Source: Methanobacterium sp. PtaU1.Bin242
GTDB lineage: Archaea > Methanobacteriota > Methanobacteria > Methanobacteriales > Methanobacteriaceae
DNA: 7,129 nucleotides
Direction of reading: 5' to 3'
Assembly: GCA_002067565.1 (NCBI GenBank)
Contig: MVQZ01000045.1
Location: 1-7,129, forward strand
Shown here: in pieces, positions 6,732-7,129 of the stretch
Numbering within the stretch: the stretch's first letter is position 1
Layout: each line of letters begins with the position of its first letter
Position numbers and translations under genes: made by a program
The notes under the pieces: model-generated
What the model was told of the DNA's origin: nothing
Database searches by the model: none
What the model saw: the letters and a program-made list of their open reading frames with translations, nothing else

Positions 6732-7129
6732 ATGTCTAATCGGGAAAAAGGGAAAATTAAAGATTTATATGAATTAACTCCTATGCAGGAAGGTATGTTA
6801 TATCATTCACTGTTAAATAAGGAATCATTTGCCTATGTTGGAATGTTTATATTGGATTTGAGGGGTGGGTTAGATTATAAATATCTTCAAGAGAGTTTTA
6901 ACAAGCTTATTGAAAGATATGATATTTTAAGAACTGTTTTTGTTTATGAAAAGGTAAACAGACCTGTTCAAATTGTTTTGAAGCAGCAAAAAGCAGATAT
7001 GCGCTTTGAAGATATTATACAGTTATCAAAAGAAGATAAAGAATCATTTATCGAAGATTTTAAGATAAAAGAGAAAAAACGCAACTTTGATTTAACAAAA
7101 GAAATTCCTATAAGATTGTCTGTGATTAA
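6732..7129 (+). CDS. Nonribosomal peptide synthetase, 3'-truncated: N-terminal condensation domain
   Basis: Start of a second synthetase; 132 codons are visible and the frame is still open at the window edge. Residues 1-14 are a short charged leader, followed by C1 motif LTPMQEGMLYHSLL (15-28) and C2 motif RYDILRTVF (62-70, Tyr where His is usual). The LTPMQEGMLxHSLL form is the one typical of C domains downstream of E domains (DCL type, D-configured donor, L-configured acceptor). The leader resembles in length and pattern the COM acceptor at the start of tyrocidine synthetase TycB, as I remember it. The start at 6732 is chosen for the upstream GGAGG and this leader length; an in-frame ATG at 6720 would add four residues. 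It begins 4 bases after the previous stop, so it is almost surely co-transcribed. The catalytic HHxxxDG lies beyond the window. Confidence 0.93.
   Translation, partial: MSNREKGKIKDLYELTPMQEGMLYHSLLNKESFAYVGMFILDLRGGLDYKYLQESFNKLIERYDILRTVFVYEKVNRPVQIVLKQQKADMRFEDIIQLSKEDKESFIEDFKIKEKKRNFDLTKEIPIRLSVI

Noticed and set aside
6724..6777. ATGA overlap at the stop codon as the start of the second gene
   Set aside because: The frame from 6724 closes after 17 codons and has no domain homology; the synthetase frame is the one from 6732.
7127..7129. TAA at the right edge as a stop codon
   Set aside because: It is out of frame: the last full codon is ATT at 7125-7127 and the final AA belongs to an incomplete codon, with the C domain barely a third complete.

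Overview
The window lies inside an assembly line for a nonribosomal peptide. One long plus-strand gene, already open at base 2, runs to a stop at 6725-6727. A second gene starts 4 bases later and runs off the right edge. No other gene, RNA, mobile element or CRISPR array could be supported, and no gap exceeds a few bases.

Layout of the first protein (2241 visible residues, N-terminus missing): end of a condensation (C) domain, adenylation domain A1, carrier T1, full C domain, adenylation domain A2, carrier T2, C-terminal epimerization (E) domain, and a short communication-type (COM) tail. This is the last part of one module plus a complete C-A-T-E module. The second gene opens with a COM-like leader and a C domain of the kind that normally accepts D-configured peptides from an upstream E domain. 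The two proteins should therefore act in series: the chain on T2 passes across the protein boundary to the second synthetase. No thioesterase or reductase is visible, so release happens elsewhere.

The main surprise is the E domain. Its fold is well conserved along its length, but the active-site motif HHxxxDG reads HYxxxDD, EGHGRE reads EGSSRE, RTVGWFT reads RTVGLFT, and FNYLGQ reads FNFMDY. The catalytic His is gone, so racemization is doubtful even though the partner C domain looks built for a D-donor. A second point is mosaic codon use: about 4380-4860, in the C-terminal half of A2, is T-poor with C-ending codons, while the E domain and second gene are T-rich, which hints at recombination between modules.

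Organism: AT-rich, heavy use of ATA, AGA, CTA and TTA, and a GGAGG ribosome site. This would fit a methanogenic archaeon of the Methanobacteriales, some of which (for example Methanobrevibacter ruminantium) carry NRPS genes thought to be of bacterial origin, but a low-GC Firmicute cannot be excluded. This assignment is inference only.
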